Shown here piece after piece: positions 62,683 through 64,000 of a stretch of 64,000 bases of DNA. The notes beneath the pieces were generated by a model that saw only the letters and a list, made by a program, of their open reading frames with translations, searched no databases and was not told where the DNA came from. Position numbers and translations under genes: made by a program. Each line of letters begins with the position of its first letter. Positions within the stretch are counted from its first letter, which is position 1. The stretch is taken from NCBI GenBank assembly GCA_013397075.1, contig VWZS01009631.1:490885-554884 (forward strand), read 5' to 3'. The DNA is from Rhabdornis inornatus (Eukaryota; Chordata; Aves; Passeriformes; Rhabdornithidae).

Positions 62683-62782
62683 TCTGACCTCGTAATAAGA
62701 TCACAAACTACCAATGATACGGATGGAGATAACTGCAAACTACGAAGACGGAAATTGTCCTTCCAAAGTGAAATAGAGAAAG
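62683..62782 (+). CDS. KCNH7: KCNH7 exon 11 (erg numbering): start of the C-terminal cytoplasmic tail
   Basis: This exon is exactly 100 nt, the length I recall for KCNH2 exon 11; phase 0 in, phase 1 out. It is too short to stand out as an open frame. The translation is SDLVIRSQTTNDTDGDNC then KLRRRKLSFQSEIEK. It matches mammalian KCNH7 (ADLLRSQSMNDSEGDNC, KLRRRKLSFESEGEKE from memory). The basic RRRKLSF block resembles the RKRKLSF site of HERG, a likely kinase target and candidate localisation signal (inference). The acceptor is atcaag|tct with a poor pyrimidine tract and AAG instead of CAG/TAG. The only other nearby AG (aataag at 62699) would put a stop in frame, so this start is the supported one. 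The donor is gaaag|gtaatt. Confidence 0.94.
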
Positions 62783-64000
62783 GTAATTAACTTCATTTCT
62801 TACATTGGACAGCAGTGCCTCATTATTCATTTCATTTGGTATTTCATTTGGTAACGCTGGGTACATTAGGGCCCCATGTCTGCTGTTAGTGGAGCAGCCC
62901 TTGAGAATCCAGCTGGGCAGCAAAACTGCTCTGTGCATTAACCCCTATACACTTCTGTGTAACTAGAAGATATATATTTCACCCTTCCATGACTCCACAT
63001 CTATCTGTGAACAGCTGTTCCGACGTTAAGCTGCCTTATTGCTTTTGAGACATGCATATATATATGTATATTATCTCTTAATATCTATTTTCTGAGACAC
63101 CATGTTTTAAATTGTGTGGACAATTTAGTCTATGGATTATTTTATCTCCTCAGCAAAGGGCTTTGTTGAACTTGATGCTAGGTAATGTTTCTCCCTGGAA
63201 CTGAAATATTTTAAAAATTTAAATATTTCAGGGCACTGTAGATTCACCATAGTCTGATTTTGATCCATATGGTATTGTGTAAAATGTTGTTCTAGCAAAA
63301 CTTTAGGTAATATTTTTATGTGCTTACGATCACATTAGTGGCTTTTAGGAGTAAACTTAATGAAGGAAAATTCAGTGAAACATTAAACTTTTTCACCAGT
63401 ATTCGATACTGCTAAATACCAGGAATTGTAGACAGTAGCTCTGGTCAGACAGTAACAGTCATGAAGACAGACAAGCTAATACTCATAGGATTTTCATGTT
63501 TATGTAGGAAAAACACAATTCCTTGAATACCATTACACTTTTATGGTTGAATGGTTTGTCTGACAAATTACTGCTTCTGTTATGCCTGTCTTTCACACTC
63601 CACAGTTAAACCTCAGTCCTAAATGCAGCGTAATACCAATTTATAGAGTAGCAGAGTAGCTGATAATAAATGGGAACAGTTTAAATATCCATAGCAGGTA
63701 TAATGTTCGATGAAGAGACTTTCATCCAAAGTGTGGCTATTCAGAACAATAACATTCCTGTTCGATCAAAGAAGCATCTTTAGGGCAGGAAGCCAAGACT
63801 GACAACAAATCTGTCAGGAAAATGTCCCCATGAAATATTCAATCTGCTCTTCACAAAGAATCTGTTGACAGAGATACTTTGCCTAACTAACCTTCACATT
63901 TCTTATGAGAAAACATATGCTGCTACCTAGACAAGATGGAAGTGATCTTTTATGTTGTGCCTGCTGTAGAATTACAAATAGGGTACTCAGGTGTCAGTGA
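62783..64000 (+). other. KCNH7: KCNH7 intron 11 (5' part, runs off the window)
   Basis: Donor gtaatt is at 62783 and no acceptor with a matching erg exon 12 (Ser-rich C-terminal tail) is seen before the window end. The sequence is AT-rich with a short TATA run near 63055-63070. Nothing else is recognised. Confidence 0.85.

Noticed and set aside
1..64000. Search for tRNA, rRNA, CRISPR, bacterial operons or a nested novel system
   Set aside because: Nothing with the required structure was seen. The window is explained by one vertebrate ion-channel gene, its introns and dispersed repeats.

Overview
This is vertebrate, almost certainly avian, nuclear DNA. It is AT-rich and mostly non-coding, with small coding exons separated by kilobase introns. 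The interspersed repeats are CR1-type LINE fragments plus a solo LTR of a type I recall from neoavian birds. There are no bacterial-style operons, rRNA genes or CRISPR arrays.

The only protein-coding gene I can support is on the + strand: the central part of KCNH7 (erg3, Kv11.3), a voltage-gated potassium channel of the ether-a-go-go-related family. Eight consecutive internal exons are present, at 12256-12684, 20162-20376, 40336-40761, 45335-45734, 46202-46401, 56346-56598, 59990-60195 and 62683-62782. They correspond to exons 4-11 in KCNH2 (HERG) numbering. Every junction has GT/AG splice sites, and the phases run 1,1,0,0,1,0,1,0,1, as I recall them for KCNH2. Together they encode 2229 nt: the end of the N-terminal linker, S1-S6 with the voltage sensor and the SVGFGN selectivity filter, the C-linker, the cyclic-nucleotide-binding homology domain, and the start of the C-terminal tail. 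The exons for the N-terminal PAS/eag domain lie upstream of the window, and those for the distal C-terminus downstream.

Layout: 1-12255 is intron 3 with almost nothing recognisable. Intron 4 (12685-20161) holds an unexplained GC-rich island near 15.5-16.3 kb. Intron 5 (20377-40335, about 20 kb) is the repeat-rich part: CR1 fragments near 21.3, 26.8 and 35.6-36.2 kb, a G-quadruplex candidate at 24.9 kb, a GC-rich and possibly LTR-derived block at 28.4-29.25 kb, and a 550-bp solo LTR at 30443-30992 with a perfect 5-bp target duplication. Introns 6-11 hold a CAAAC-type microsatellite (44.3 kb), a + strand CR1 tail (52.3-52.7 kb) and an ancient CR1-like fragment (58.8-59.1 kb).

I found no evidence of a new biological system. 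The points most worth checking concern KCNH7 processing: a shifted exon-4 donor, possible truncated isoforms from exon read-through, and whether a GC-rich block in intron 5, where KCNH2 has its 1b promoter, is an internal promoter. The LTR structures are the other point of interest. Family assignments come from reading the sequence and from memory; no database search was run.
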